DNA from: Rhizobium sp. CSW-27
GTDB lineage: Bacteria; Pseudomonadota; Alphaproteobacteria; Rhizobiales; Rhizobiaceae
Assembly: GCF_018760785.1 (NCBI RefSeq)
Contig: NZ_JAHHZO010000020.1
Location: 1-64,000 of the forward strand
Direction of reading: 5' to 3'
DNA: 64,000 nt
The position numbers were made by a program, and so were the translations under genes. Below the pieces are notes generated by a model. The model worked only from the letters and a program-made list of their open reading frames with translations, had not been told where the DNA came from and made no database searches. Positions 22,788 to 33,800 of this stretch are shown here, one piece after another; position 1 is the first letter of the stretch; each line of letters starts with the position of its first letter.

Positions 22788-24896
22788 TCAAGACACAAGG
22801 CCTGCATTATCGCCTCTGAGATATGTTGCGTAGAATCCCTTTATCACCCGGTGCTCCTGCAGGCGATCTCCCAGGGAGAAGCCTTCGGTTTTGATCGGCG
22901 GCTGGAATATGTCCAACCCTCTATCCAGCACAATCTTCCAACCGGTATCCGTGACGATGTCACGGGCATGAGCAGTTCCGGATGAATCGAAAGCCCAGCT
23001 AAACTCGATCCCCGAGCCTGTGCATGCCGCAGTTATCGAATCCAACAGCTCTCTTTGGCGCGACACGTTACCTTCGTCTGGTCCCGTGACCAGATGGACC
23101 TTCATCTGATCTTCGGGCCTCTTGCGACGGATCAGCATCTCAACAAATTCCATCATGTTGCGGATCTGATAGAAGAGGCGAATGTAAGGGTCAGTTACGA
23201 CGACCAGAGAAGCTCCGTCCAGATGAGGACCGAATAGCTTTTCGTAGCTTACGCCCTTGCGGTTTTCAGCATAGACGAAATGACCCTCTGCTAGCGCAAC
23301 GGTATCTGAAGTGGGTCCCTTTTCCGCTGAAACAACGGGTGCCCCTGCCGCTTTCGTCGGATCCATCGGCGATACGACCAGTAAATCCAGTGGCCCATCT
23401 TCTCGATTGTCGCCCACTGCGCCACCCTTGATATGGTAGAACTGCGGATACTCTTCTTCCTCCACCGTGGTAACGTTTCGCTTCACACCGTCAGCACCTA
23501 TGAAATGGAAGTCCACCTCCGGGTAGGTGCTGTCGATGCGTGCAAGCTGGTCCTTCACTCGTTTGCGGCTCTCCATAGCGAGACTCAGCAATTCCTCGAC
23601 CTCAGCCTCTGTCTGACTGCCATCCGGAAAGATCAGCTTGAGGAGCCCAGACATGGTCTTGGAGATTGCGGTACGGTCACGCTCCGATATCTTTTCGCTG
23701 ACCTTGAAGTACTGATGCACACGGTTGGAGAAATCCTCGGACCGCAGATGGCGCAGGATTTCCGCAAGGTAATCCACGATGAAGCCGTAGCCCTTCGTGA
23801 ACATCTCACCGCGAATAACGTCGATTTCCCACCCTGGCAGATAGGCATGCAGGCGGTCAATGAAAGCCGAATCGTGGAACTGGCTCGGCAGTGCCTCGAA
23901 CAGATCGCTGTTCTTCAGCATATAGGGCACGTTGTGGTCAGTATTGCCAACAAAGGAGAAGCTGGCCTCTGCGCCCATGGGATTCACCCCGCGGGAGAAG
24001 GTCTTGTTGGCCATGTAGTTCTTCATAATGTCGGCCAACGCCTTGTTGGCGGTCTTTTCTCGCCCTGCAAACTCGTCAAACGCAACCACGTCCCAGTAGC
24101 CGACGAGGCCGATGCGGCCGTTCGAGTTGTTCACGAAGAGCTTGGGGATGGTAACTTCGCCGCCTGAGATCAACTGACCGTGCGGGGAGAATTCCGAGTA
24201 GACGTGTGACTTGCCGGTCCCCTTCGGACCCAGTTCAATGAGGTTGTAGTTCCGCTCCACGAACGGGATGAGGCGCAGCAATTGCAGGAGCTTGCTCCGC
24301 CGCCCGAAGACTTCCGGGCGGAAGCCGATGCTCTGCATCAGAAGATCGATCCATTCGTCGGTGGTGAAGGCCCTGCGAACATCGCGGTACTGCTCGTAGT
24401 CCACTTTCGCGATCTGGATCGGCTTGATCGACTCCAGTATCCAGGGGGACGTCCGCGCCTCTTCCGTAAACTCATATTGCACGTCGGCGATACACCAGAC
24501 GCCGGTGACCAGCAGTTTGGGATGCGCTTTTACGGTCGTGCTGTCGACAGAGACTTTCTTGATGCCGAGGTTCTCGAAGACCGCCTCATAGCTGTCGGTC
24601 TTTTCGTTAAGCGACACGCTGATCTGGTCGATGACCTTGTAGCGGCCGCGCTCCCGGATGGTAGACTGGATCAGACCCGCTTCACTGCGGTGGACATAGT
24701 GCTTGCGCAGGATGTCCTTTACCGTCTCGATGCCCGTCTGGATCGATGCTTCGTCGTCTGTGGCGCAATACTGACCCAGCAGATACTCAAGGACATAGGT
24801 TGGCACGATCGCATTGCCCTTCACGGCCTTCACAAGGTCCTTGCGGACCACGAAGCCAGCGAAGTGTTCGTTGATCTTGCTGTCGAGATCGCTCAT
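22788..24896 (-). CDS. brxL: BREX protein BrxL, AAA+ with C-terminal MIT_C-like domain
   Basis: 702 residues; the last gene of the BREX operon. An N-terminal DNA-binding-like region is followed by the AAA+ core: Walker A ELGPKGTGKS (about 222-230), Walker B-like VVAFDEFAG, and an FVGNTDHN sensor. BrxL forms DNA-binding multimeric rings needed for phage restriction. The C-terminus (about 570-690) does not look like the Lon-type protease domain named for the family. It matches the MIT_C/phospholipase D-like domain of MITD1: VSYEKLFGPHL, VTDPYIRLFYQIRNMMEFVEML, VHLVTGPDEG, HARDIVTDTGWKIVLDRGLD. The gene ends without another island gene downstream. Confidence 0.88.
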   Translation of the reverse strand: MSDLDSKINEHFAGFVVRKDLVKAVKGNAIVPTYVLEYLLGQYCATDDEASIQTGIETVKDILRKHYVHRSEAGLIQSTIRERGRYKVIDQISVSLNEKTDSYEAVFENLGIKKVSVDSTTVKAHPKLLVTGVWCIADVQYEFTEEARTSPWILESIKPIQIAKVDYEQYRDVRRAFTTDEWIDLLMQSIGFRPEVFGRRSKLLQLLRLIPFVERNYNLIELGPKGTGKSHVYSEFSPHGQLISGGEVTIPKLFVNNSNGRIGLVGYWDVVAFDEFAGREKTANKALADIMKNYMANKTFSRGVNPMGAEASFSFVGNTDHNVPYMLKNSDLFEALPSQFHDSAFIDRLHAYLPGWEIDVIRGEMFTKGYGFIVDYLAEILRHLRSEDFSNRVHQYFKVSEKISERDRTAISKTMSGLLKLIFPDGSQTEAEVEELLSLAMESRKRVKDQLARIDSTYPEVDFHFIGADGVKRNVTTVEEEEYPQFYHIKGGAVGDNREDGPLDLLVVSPMDPTKAAGAPVVSAEKGPTSDTVALAEGHFVYAENRKGVSYEKLFGPHLDGASLVVVTDPYIRLFYQIRNMMEFVEMLIRRKRPEDQMKVHLVTGPDEGNVSRQRELLDSITAACTGSGIEFSWAFDSSGTAHARDIVTDTGWKIVLDRGLDIFQPPIKTEGFSLGDRLQEHRVIKGFYATYLRGDNAGLVS

Positions 24897-24906
24897 GTGC
24901 CGGTCC

Positions 24907-27408
24907 TCAGAAATCGAAATCCGTGGTCATGCCGCGGCGCAACTGGAAGCGATGCGTGGCATAATCCTGATAAAGGCGTGTCTTGCCCACGCGCTCTCGC
25001 AATTTCAGGATGACATCCTGATTATTGAAACGGTCGGCCTCTCGTGACAGCAGGAACTTGCACGGCATCTCCCGTTCACGAGGATTGTCAGAGCTGAAAT
25101 CGAAGACGAGAGTGTACTCGTCGGAAATCAGCGTTCCGTCTGTCGCATAGATGCCCGCCAAAACCTCGCGTGGCCGCATCTTTTCCGACACCGGCTGCGC
25201 CTGATAAAGCGTGACTGCCGTTTGCCCGGAAGAGATCAGGCTGCGGCCCGAGACGAAGATCTGCACCTCGACCTGACCGACATCTGCCTCCCGCTGCTTA
25301 CCGACCCGGATGACGGGAATGATGATCTCCTGAAGGCTCGCGCCGCCGTGAACGAAACGGCTGTTTGCGCCTTGTAGCCTCAGACGATTGATGGAGTTCG
25401 GAATCAGAACGTCCAAATTGCCGGAAAGCCCCAGATTCGCAGATGTAAAATGCTTCATGCCGGGAGTGTACTGGAGCCCGCGCCCGATAACGAAACGGCG
25501 GTCGCGGAACAAGATTGTCTCTCCTTGTGGCACTGCTATGGCAAAATCACTCTCGTCTAGGGCGCGGTGCTGGTAGAGGAAGCCGTGGTCGGCGGTGATG
25601 ACAATATTCGAGAAATTCGCGGATGTCAGCTTGCGTACCAGCTTGGTCAGGTCTTCAAGCGTATCTTCGACCGCCTCCGGGAGAAGTTCAACGGTTTTGA
25701 GATCGTGTCCAATTGCGTCGATGCGGTTGTGGTAGATGTAGATGATGTGGTTGTCGCGGAAGAGCGCCTTTCCCTCATCGACGCGCATGTTCATCACGTC
25801 TTCGAATTTCAGCGCCTTTGCCGTGTCGCCACTGCGACCGGCAGCCAGCAGCTTTTCACGAGCAGCGAGGCCTTTGGTATTTTCACCACCGGAGAGAATG
25901 TCGCCACTGTCATCCTCAGCCATGGCCAGCTCGTTGTGCGGGAGGAGTGCGGCCATGCCGAGCTGAGTGTAGCTTGGCAGCGAACTGATCATCGGCTTAA
26001 GCTCAGCGTCGAACCGGTCCAGCGCCCGGATCCGGCGCAGGCATTCCTCGGCGACCTCGAAGCGCAGCGCATCGGAAATAATTACCGCGACTTTCTGATC
26101 CTTGCGGCGATACTCCGCCGCCTGTTCACGATAGAAATCGGCCTGCGATGGGTAGCCGGGGATCTTCCAGTCGCTCAATCGCGCAATCTGGTCCTGCCAT
26201 GCGTCGTTCACCGCCAGAACGTAGCTGTTGGTGTAGCGATTCTCGACCGAATCGTAGAGATCGGACAGCAATTGCGCCTGACCACTCTTCTGCATGTGAT
26301 AGATGAATTTGCGGTAGAGCTGGTCGAGCCGGTACCAGGTGCTGACATAGCGCTGCACACCCTCGGCCACGCTGGTCATGGCGAGGTGCGCCTCCGCCAG
26401 CGCCTGCTGAAATTCGGTGGCAAAACCGATGGCCTGATAGATATCCTCGTATTTCGGATACCAATGGCTCTGCCGCCGTTCGCGCACCCAAGTCAGCACC
26501 TCCGGCGCGCCAACGCTTTGTGCCGAAAGCGCCTGCACGATCTGGCGGATGATCTCGCGGTCGATTTCCTCGAAGTGATCAACGCTGACGAAGGTGCGGA
26601 AATCACGCTTCTTCAAGTCGGCGGGGATCTCCAGCAGATCCTGATAGCGGGCAGAGAGGGTCTCGAAGGCATCCGCCCAATGGCGGTTGTTCTTCCAGCG
26701 ACGGAAAACGAGCAGAGCCTCGGCATTCAGCGCTCCATCCTCGCCCAACACGCGGGCATAGGCGGACTGGAAGAGTGAGATGGCGAAGTCCTCGAAATCC
26801 GGCTCATTCGGTTTGTAGCCATAGGCCTGACCAACTTGTGCCCAGAAGAACTCCATCAGCCCGGAGCGGTCGATCAGCCGCAGACCGTCATCCTTAGCCG
26901 CGGCAAGATCGCCCAGCAAAGCTTCGATCACCGTATCCAGACCACCCTCGGCACCCACGCAGACGGCAAGCATTTTCAGGCGCATCTGGGTCTGAGTGTC
27001 GGATGTGTGCAGCAGTTTTTTCAGCGCGTCGATCCGGGGTTTGGCAGTAAAGAAGCCGGAATGGGCGCGCACCGTATCGATGAACTGCAGTGGCACGCCC
27101 AGTTCCGCCACCCAAAGCGCTGCCTGATCGGCCTTGAACACGGTGGTTGCCAGTTGCAGGTCGAGAAGCCAGTTGTCCGCCATCGGCGGCTCAGGTCCGT
27201 CTTTGAACAACAGGAAACGGCCGTCAGGCTCCTGCTGAAGGATGCGGTATTTCAGGCCGAATTCGTTGTTGGCAATCTCCAGCCTGGTCACGCCGGGCAG
27301 ATCGAGCGCATCAAACGTCGCGCGCATATCGCGGTCGGTATCGTACCAGAAGACGATGCGGTGCTCGTCGAACAGACGCCGAAGGCTGGCGGCAATGCGA
27401 TCATTCAT
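24907..27408 (-). CDS. pglZ: BREX phosphatase-like protein PglZ (type A)
   Basis: 833 residues, normal PglZ-A length. The start DRIAASLRRLFDEHRIVFWYDTDRDMR is diagnostic for the family. The alkaline-phosphatase-like core has VAVIISDALRFEVAEE (about 440), NHIIYIYHNRIDAIG, and NIVITADHGFLYQHR (about 600), placing the metal-binding Asp and His residues. PglZ is required for both phage defence and host methylation in BREX. Its start overlaps the pglX stop by 8 nt and brxL follows after 10 nt, as expected for one transcript. Confidence 0.93.
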   Translation of the reverse strand: MNDRIAASLRRLFDEHRIVFWYDTDRDMRATFDALDLPGVTRLEIANNEFGLKYRILQQEPDGRFLLFKDGPEPPMADNWLLDLQLATTVFKADQAALWVAELGVPLQFIDTVRAHSGFFTAKPRIDALKKLLHTSDTQTQMRLKMLAVCVGAEGGLDTVIEALLGDLAAAKDDGLRLIDRSGLMEFFWAQVGQAYGYKPNEPDFEDFAISLFQSAYARVLGEDGALNAEALLVFRRWKNNRHWADAFETLSARYQDLLEIPADLKKRDFRTFVSVDHFEEIDREIIRQIVQALSAQSVGAPEVLTWVRERRQSHWYPKYEDIYQAIGFATEFQQALAEAHLAMTSVAEGVQRYVSTWYRLDQLYRKFIYHMQKSGQAQLLSDLYDSVENRYTNSYVLAVNDAWQDQIARLSDWKIPGYPSQADFYREQAAEYRRKDQKVAVIISDALRFEVAEECLRRIRALDRFDAELKPMISSLPSYTQLGMAALLPHNELAMAEDDSGDILSGGENTKGLAAREKLLAAGRSGDTAKALKFEDVMNMRVDEGKALFRDNHIIYIYHNRIDAIGHDLKTVELLPEAVEDTLEDLTKLVRKLTSANFSNIVITADHGFLYQHRALDESDFAIAVPQGETILFRDRRFVIGRGLQYTPGMKHFTSANLGLSGNLDVLIPNSINRLRLQGANSRFVHGGASLQEIIIPVIRVGKQREADVGQVEVQIFVSGRSLISSGQTAVTLYQAQPVSEKMRPREVLAGIYATDGTLISDEYTLVFDFSSDNPREREMPCKFLLSREADRFNNQDVILKLRERVGKTRLYQDYATHRFQLRRGMTTDFDF

Positions 27409-30400
27409 CCGCCGCCTCCAGACCCTTGATGGGCTTTAAAGCCGCGCCGAACAGCGGGTAGTTGCGCTTCACACCATCATCCAGATCGATTTCACGCCTC
27501 TGCTGGGCCAGCGGGAAGATGACATCGCGCTCCCACTCCACCAATTCGGTAATCTGCCTGGCGATGGCGCTCGCATCCTTCAGCGCCCTGGTCTTCTGCG
27601 CTTGGCTGGCTGAAGGGTCCTCCTCAAGTTTGTCCAGCCGGGCCCGCTCGGCCTCCAGTTTGCGGATGAACTCGCGCAGATAATCGTTCAGAAGCACCGA
27701 CACCGTGTCGGGCCGGTAGCGATGCATGTAGATCAGCGCCTGGAAGGTGCCCTTAGGCGAAGAGAACATCCAGTAGATCGGCCGCTTCTTGTAGCGCTTC
27801 AGATGGTCCTCATAGAAGGTCCGGGAGAAATATTTGCGGATGTCGCCGATCTGGGCCTCGATGAAGGCAAGGTTCTCGCGAAAACGCTCTTCGCCGAAGG
27901 TCACACGCAGGAACTTGCGGAAGCGGTCGACAATGTCATCGGCAAACCAGTCGCCATCCAGCACGGGGATCACATTGTCCGCATCGGGCAGAAAGCTCGG
28001 CTCTGCCACGCCCTTGTCTTCGAGCGCGGCAAGATAATCGGCCAGCGTCTCGCCCTGATTGGCAAGGATCAGCCCCGGCGCATCGAGGCTATAGCGACCG
28101 AACATGCAGCCAACAGCATAGGAGAGAAACTCGGCCATGGTGTCGGCCTTCAGCCGCGCTTCCCGCTCTTCCACTGTTGCCTGCACGCCATAGCGATAGG
28201 CCGGGTTGCAGGTGAGCGTGATCTCCTCGATTGGCACGTCAGGCGTCAGCTCATCGGCCAGACCATAGGCGTCGATGAAGATGCGGTTGTTCTCTTCCTC
28301 CAACCGCTGCATGTCATCTGTCATGCCCTGCCAATGGGCGCGCAGGCGGGCATAAGTGTCTTCCAGCGTCTCGGCTTGGGTGGTGGACGAGAGCAGGGGG
28401 AGCGCGGTGAAATCCCACGAAGTTTCGTAGGCGTCCCAGTCGTCGCGGGCTAGAGCAATACACTGATGGCCATTATGAATGGCCATCTCGTTTTGTGTCA
28501 CTTCTGGCAAGATCGGTACGCGAGCGACGTCGCCGATGTTGAAGTTGATTGTGGGAGCCAAAAACGCAAGCAGGCTTCGGCATACCTTAGTGTTGAAAAA
28601 GGAAGCGAAGGCGACAGCTTCGTTGCGGTTGTCGGCAAAGGCCATTGGTCCCTTGCCTTCAAACATCGAGTCGGCCGGAGAAAATCGCATGGCAAAAGTG
28701 CCAGACGTGATGTCATTCCATGTGAGACCCTCGCGGAAGTAATAGTCGGGATTTCGTATTACTGAACGGTCAAATTCCTTTACTTCTTTTCCATCAGATT
28801 TCCAATTTATGATAACTTCGCGATTTCCAAACCAGCGCCGAAATTGACCGCCTTTGTTTACGGGTCGCCATTTTGTATTCTGTTCAAGTGCATTCACGCC
28901 GGAGAAATGGTTCCCCTCCACCTCTTGCCACAACCTAAGAAAGCGCTCGTTGTCGGAGGTGGTAATACCCTTTCGGGGCTTCGCAACTACGTCGAAGAGT
29001 TTCGACTTCTGGAATGCCGCGCGTAGAGCAGGGCTGATCCAATATGCTATGGGTGACCCCGGAATGGCCAATAGTTCGGTTTGGTCCACGCGGAAAGCGT
29101 TGTAAGTCTTATCGAGAAAGAGAGAGCGGATCGTTTCAGGCTTTCTGACGTCTACATGTTGCTCAAAAAGGCGCCTGTAGTATCCCATGGCGCCGCCCAC
29201 AGGCTTGGCATTACCCACCACGAAGGCGACCGAACCAAAATCCGAACCAAACATGCCGCGCCCCAGATGAGCAAGGGAAAGAATCCGCTTCGTTTTCAGA
29301 AGTGCCTCTCGCATTTTCTCGAACGAAGTCAGGAACATCCACGACGGAAAGTTGATCATGCCGTAATATCCCGAAGCTCTTAGGAGAGCGGCAGATCGGT
29401 CCATGAATGCTGTCATCAGATCAAACTTGCTGTCTCGAAAGTTTCTTTCGAGAAACGCGTTCATTCGATCGTTTAAACCCTTACTGCCAGCATACGGCGG
29501 ATTGGCTACCACCACCTGATACTTCGGCGACAGCGCCTCAGCCATGCGTAGGACGGTTGCTACACGCGCCTGCATTTCCTTTAGTAGCAGGTCAGAGCTG
29601 AAATCCCGACCCTCCACCAGCCGCAGCGTTTCTGCCGGGTCACGCATTTTCGGCACGATCAGCGAGCCGAAATTTTTGGCCTGTTCGAACTGCGTCAGCG
29701 TTTCGCGCAGGGCATCCGTGAACAGATCATTGCCCACCACGGCGGCCACATCCGTCAGTTCGGCTGAGGTGAAGCGGACGTTCTGCAGCACAACGATATC
29801 CGGCTTTACCTCCATGCGCAGGAAGCGGCGGCGGCCGAGTTTGGCTGCCGCCTTCATGGAGAGCGCGAAAGCAGCCAATGCGCCCGCGCGGTCATCGATC
29901 TCGATGCCGGTGAGATTGTGCTTGAGGATCAGCGCCGGAATATCCGTCGGGTCATAGCCTTCCTCCTCATAGATCGCATGGAGCAGATCGAAGGCATAGG
30001 TGAGCATATGGCCGGAGCCGCAGGCGGGATCGCAGATCCTGATCTCTTCCGGCTTGCCGATCTTCAGGAAGTCCGTTTCCGGCTCTTCCGGCGCAATGTA
30101 ATAGTCCATCTGCGCGGCCAGTTTCGAGGCGGGGCGATTGAGCAGCCACAGCCGCCCCAGCGAATTTTCCACGAGGTAGCGGACAATCCAGTGCGGGGTG
30201 AAAAGCTGGGTGGCGGCGGGAATGTTTTCCGCCGTGATCTTGATGTTCTTCTTCAGCCCGGCAAAGACCTGATCCTTCTTTTCCGAGATGTAGAACTGAT
30301 AGAGCCAGCCGATGATTTCGACATCCGCGCAGACATCCTCCGCCATCGCCTCGCGCAGCATTGCAAGGATGGATGTGGGCGACAACAGATCTTCCGGCAT

Positions 30401-30886
30401 CAGCAGTTCGGTATAATCGCCCACCTTTTCAAACAGGAAGGGCATGGCCCCATGCCAGGCATTGCAGGCATGCACCAAGAGCAGCCGGTAGGCTTCCGCC
30501 TGCGGATCGTTGGAGGGGCTGCGGCCTTCCAGCAGGGCGGAAATAGTGGCCGGTGCCTTTTCCGGCATATTTCCAGCCATCGCTTCCGCCAGAATTTCCG
30601 GTCGTGTTGCCCCTTCCGCAGGGGAGACGACACGCGGATTGGTGTAGCCGTTCACATCCATGAAGCGCAGCGCCGTGAAGCGGTTGAACCAGGTATAGGC
30701 CACCTGTTCGATCACCTGCCGTTCGCTGGTCTCGCGGATTGCGCCTTCCAGGGCCTTCACCGCCGCCGGCTGTTCGCGCCGCGCGGCCGAGGCCGCATCC
30801 AAAACAACTGCCAGTTTTGCGGTCACCTGATCGATCAGCAGGTTCCGCGCACTCTGCGCGAATTTCTTCAGGGCATTGGTATCCAT
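27401..30886 (-). CDS. pglX: BREX adenine-specific DNA methyltransferase PglX
   Basis: 1161 residues. The methyltransferase domain holds DPACGSGHMLTYAFDLL (about 283) and VVANPPYAGSKG (about 458), the SAM-binding and NPPY catalytic motifs of N6-adenine enzymes. PglX marks host DNA at a non-palindromic site, separating self from phage. The stretch at about 28450-29470 (residues ~470-810, the recognition region) is visibly AT-richer with different codon use from both flanks, suggesting exchange of the target-recognition part. The start overlaps the brxC stop. No homopolymer tract for phase variation was noticed. Confidence 0.94.
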   Translation of the reverse strand: MDTNALKKFAQSARNLLIDQVTAKLAVVLDAASAARREQPAAVKALEGAIRETSERQVIEQVAYTWFNRFTALRFMDVNGYTNPRVVSPAEGATRPEILAEAMAGNMPEKAPATISALLEGRSPSNDPQAEAYRLLLVHACNAWHGAMPFLFEKVGDYTELLMPEDLLSPTSILAMLREAMAEDVCADVEIIGWLYQFYISEKKDQVFAGLKKNIKITAENIPAATQLFTPHWIVRYLVENSLGRLWLLNRPASKLAAQMDYYIAPEEPETDFLKIGKPEEIRICDPACGSGHMLTYAFDLLHAIYEEEGYDPTDIPALILKHNLTGIEIDDRAGALAAFALSMKAAAKLGRRRFLRMEVKPDIVVLQNVRFTSAELTDVAAVVGNDLFTDALRETLTQFEQAKNFGSLIVPKMRDPAETLRLVEGRDFSSDLLLKEMQARVATVLRMAEALSPKYQVVVANPPYAGSKGLNDRMNAFLERNFRDSKFDLMTAFMDRSAALLRASGYYGMINFPSWMFLTSFEKMREALLKTKRILSLAHLGRGMFGSDFGSVAFVVGNAKPVGGAMGYYRRLFEQHVDVRKPETIRSLFLDKTYNAFRVDQTELLAIPGSPIAYWISPALRAAFQKSKLFDVVAKPRKGITTSDNERFLRLWQEVEGNHFSGVNALEQNTKWRPVNKGGQFRRWFGNREVIINWKSDGKEVKEFDRSVIRNPDYYFREGLTWNDITSGTFAMRFSPADSMFEGKGPMAFADNRNEAVAFASFFNTKVCRSLLAFLAPTINFNIGDVARVPILPEVTQNEMAIHNGHQCIALARDDWDAYETSWDFTALPLLSSTTQAETLEDTYARLRAHWQGMTDDMQRLEEENNRIFIDAYGLADELTPDVPIEEITLTCNPAYRYGVQATVEEREARLKADTMAEFLSYAVGCMFGRYSLDAPGLILANQGETLADYLAALEDKGVAEPSFLPDADNVIPVLDGDWFADDIVDRFRKFLRVTFGEERFRENLAFIEAQIGDIRKYFSRTFYEDHLKRYKKRPIYWMFSSPKGTFQALIYMHRYRPDTVSVLLNDYLREFIRKLEAERARLDKLEEDPSASQAQKTRALKDASAIARQITELVEWERDVIFPLAQQRREIDLDDGVKRNYPLFGAALKPIKGLEAADE

Positions 30887-33800
30887 CAGACGATCACTTT
30901 CTTGCCTGCGGCAATCTCGGCCAGCAGGGTCTTGCGCAGTTCATTGACGTATTGCTCCACATCGGACTCTTCCGCGAGGTAGGGGCGTGGATAGGCCACC
31001 TTGATCTGGGAAGCGTTGATGTAGGTTGGCGGTTTGATCGACTGGACAGGCCGTTCACCCATGCCCGGCGTTTCGGGTTTGGGGGGCGCAACAGGCGGCG
31101 GCGCCATCCGCGCAATCTCCGCCAGAATCTGCTGCATCAAGCTGGTGCGTGCGCCATTGGCACGATCCCGCAGGATCGGGATCATGTGGACGGAATCAAG
31201 GCCTGCCTTGTGGGTCTCGATGCTGTACCGGATCTTCTCCTGATGCTCGGCATCCAGCACCTGAAACTCCGTCGTCCAGACAATTTTTTCGGCGCATTCA
31301 TCCACCGCCGCGACGACTGCCTTGCGTTCCTTCAGCACCTCCAGTTCAACCTTGTCCTTCAGGGCGTAGAGGTCCGCCTTCAGCGACTGGATGACATTGC
31401 CCTTGTAGGAATGGGGATCGTTCAGCGCCACTTCCAGCTTTTCGCCCGCGTTGACGTCGACATAGCCGATATTGGCCTGTTGCGACTGCAGGAATTTGCG
31501 CACGTCATCATAGATCTCGCGCTGCGCGCCCGCCATGAAGCTGCGGATCTTGTCGAGAATGTCCTCTTTCGCGTTCAGCAGTGCGTCTTCCTGCTTCAAC
31601 GGCTCGGTGATGTACCAAACGGGAGGTTTGCCGGCCATTTCCGCGATCAGGTCCCGCATTGGTTCCAGGGCCGCGAGGAAGGGGTAGTTTTGCTTCCTTG
31701 CCAACAGCAGGTTCAGCTCGTCCGCAAGTTTGCGTGCGCTTTCCGCCCACTCGCCGCCAAGTGTGCGGGCATCGGATCCATCGGCGGGCTGACCGAACAG
31801 TTCGCGATAAAGATCCTTGGCCGCGCGGATCTGGGAGGCGGAAAATTCGAGTTGCGGTGTCAGCAGGATATTCGCCAGCATATGGCTGTTGTTCAGCGCA
31901 CGCGCCAGGTTGGCACCCTCCAGCGGTGAGCCATCGGAACGGGCCTCGCATTTGCCCTTGGCTACAAGGCTGGCGGTTAGGCAAAGCGTAGCGACGGTCG
32001 GCCACCCATAGGGCTTGGCGCCGAACCGTTCCGTCAGGGATTTGACCGACACCTTCACTCCGTTGCGTGACTGAGCCTGAATGTGATTGAGGACTTCCTG
32101 CTCCTCCTCCTTCAAGCCGGTGTCCCCGAGAAGATCACTTGCCAGACTTGCCACCTGGGCGATGTGGGTCTCCTGATAAGTGACGCCGCGCAGCATCGGC
32201 AAGTTGACGTAGACCTTATCGACGAGAGATTGGAACGCCTTGACGATCCGCTCCTGCGGCTCGTCGCCGCCGATATCCAGTTCGTCACCGCGCACGAAAA
32301 GGCGCGCATCGGCAACCAGCTTGCGAAGCCGGACTTCCAGATCCTTCGCACGACGGGAATTCTGCTCGCCTTTCTCCAGAATGATGCGGTCGCGGCCCGG
32401 CTGTGGCGAGCCGGTGCGCGACTGGCGAATGTATTTGTCAGTCTGGCGGTAGAGGCGCAGGTCTCTCATGAACCGGACATCCGGCTGCAGAACAACCGCA
32501 AGCTCTTCCCGCCCTAGATTGCGCATGCGCACCGTTTCCGGTGCAGACACATCATCACCCTCGGGGCTTATGATGTTGATGGACAGCTCATACTCGCGGC
32601 CTAGGAGATGGTCGTCGAGCTTGCGGCTGAAGGCATATTCGTAGCCCGTCGTCACATGCTTGATCTTGCGATGGCGCAGAATGGTGTCAAACGCGAGTTC
32701 TTCAAGCGCCTTGGTGATCTCCGCCGGATCGACATCGAGCGCCTTGATCTCTGCCTCGACGTCCTTCTCCTCATTGGTGAGGAACTCGTAGACATCGCCG
32801 TTGCGCTGAATGTAGGTCTCCCGCTCCAGGCGAGCCAGAGCCTCTTCGATCTTCCGGCGCTGTTCGGCCTGATCCGCATCGAATTCCGATAGCAGCAGAA
32901 TGCTGATGTTGCGAATGGTCGCCCTGAATCCCTTGACGTACTTCACCAAGAATAGCGCCTTCAGCACACGCAAAGCGAAAGCATCATCAAGATGTTTTGT
33001 GGCGATCTGGATGGACTGCTGGACAGAGGACTTCAGCACCGATTGGATGCCATCAAACATGCGATCGAAGGTTGCGAGGCCGCCAACCTCCATATCTTTC
33101 AGGGCTTTGGCAACTTCCTGAAACACGCCCAGCATGGACCGTTCGCCAACGGAGCTGTGCTTGCCTTCGAAAGCGTTGTGTTCGGAAAGCGAGGTAATCG
33201 CCATCTGAAAGAGCGTGTACTGGTAAGGTGGGAATGGATAGCTATCGATGAAATGGGTTCGATCGCGGTAGTTTTTCAGCGGGATTGAACCATCGGCAAA
33301 ATCGAACAGGGTTCGAAGATTACCGGCTTCCTTGTCGTGAAGGTTTCCGAGCTTAATCTCTGCCTCTTTTGTTTTCGAAAGAAGGCGCTTCTGGATAACC
33401 TCCGCCACATCGGCGGAGTTCAAAGGCATACGGTTTGAAAAACGGGCCTGGATCTTCGAAAAGTCGTTCTCCTGCCGCACCGTCATGTCTCCAACGACGT
33501 CGGTCAGGGCCTGCTGCGCCGTGACGATGATCCAAGCCTGGCCTTTGCATTTGGTATTCAGGCTTTCAGCAATCGTCTGAAGGTTGGTCATCAGCTTGAC
33601 GTTGTCGGCGATGTATTGCCCAACCTCATCGACAAAGAAGTTCAACCGGAACTTGGGTGCCTGTCTGTCGATCCAGGCTTTCACCGTGTTGGCGAAATCC
33701 TCGATCGAAACCCGCGTGTCCTTGCGGTACTGGGTAAGGATGTCCTTCGCATCTGCTGCGTCCGTCCCGGTGGCGCGGGCGAATGCTGCGGCAATGTTGC

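Noticed and set aside
25567..26778. Long plus-strand open frame opposite pglZ
   Set aside because: Composition and lack of any domain mark it as an antisense shadow; pglZ on the other strand is diagnostic.
29918..31929. Two long plus-strand frames opposite pglX and brxC
   Set aside because: Antisense frames of high-GC genes, without start signals or recognisable motifs.
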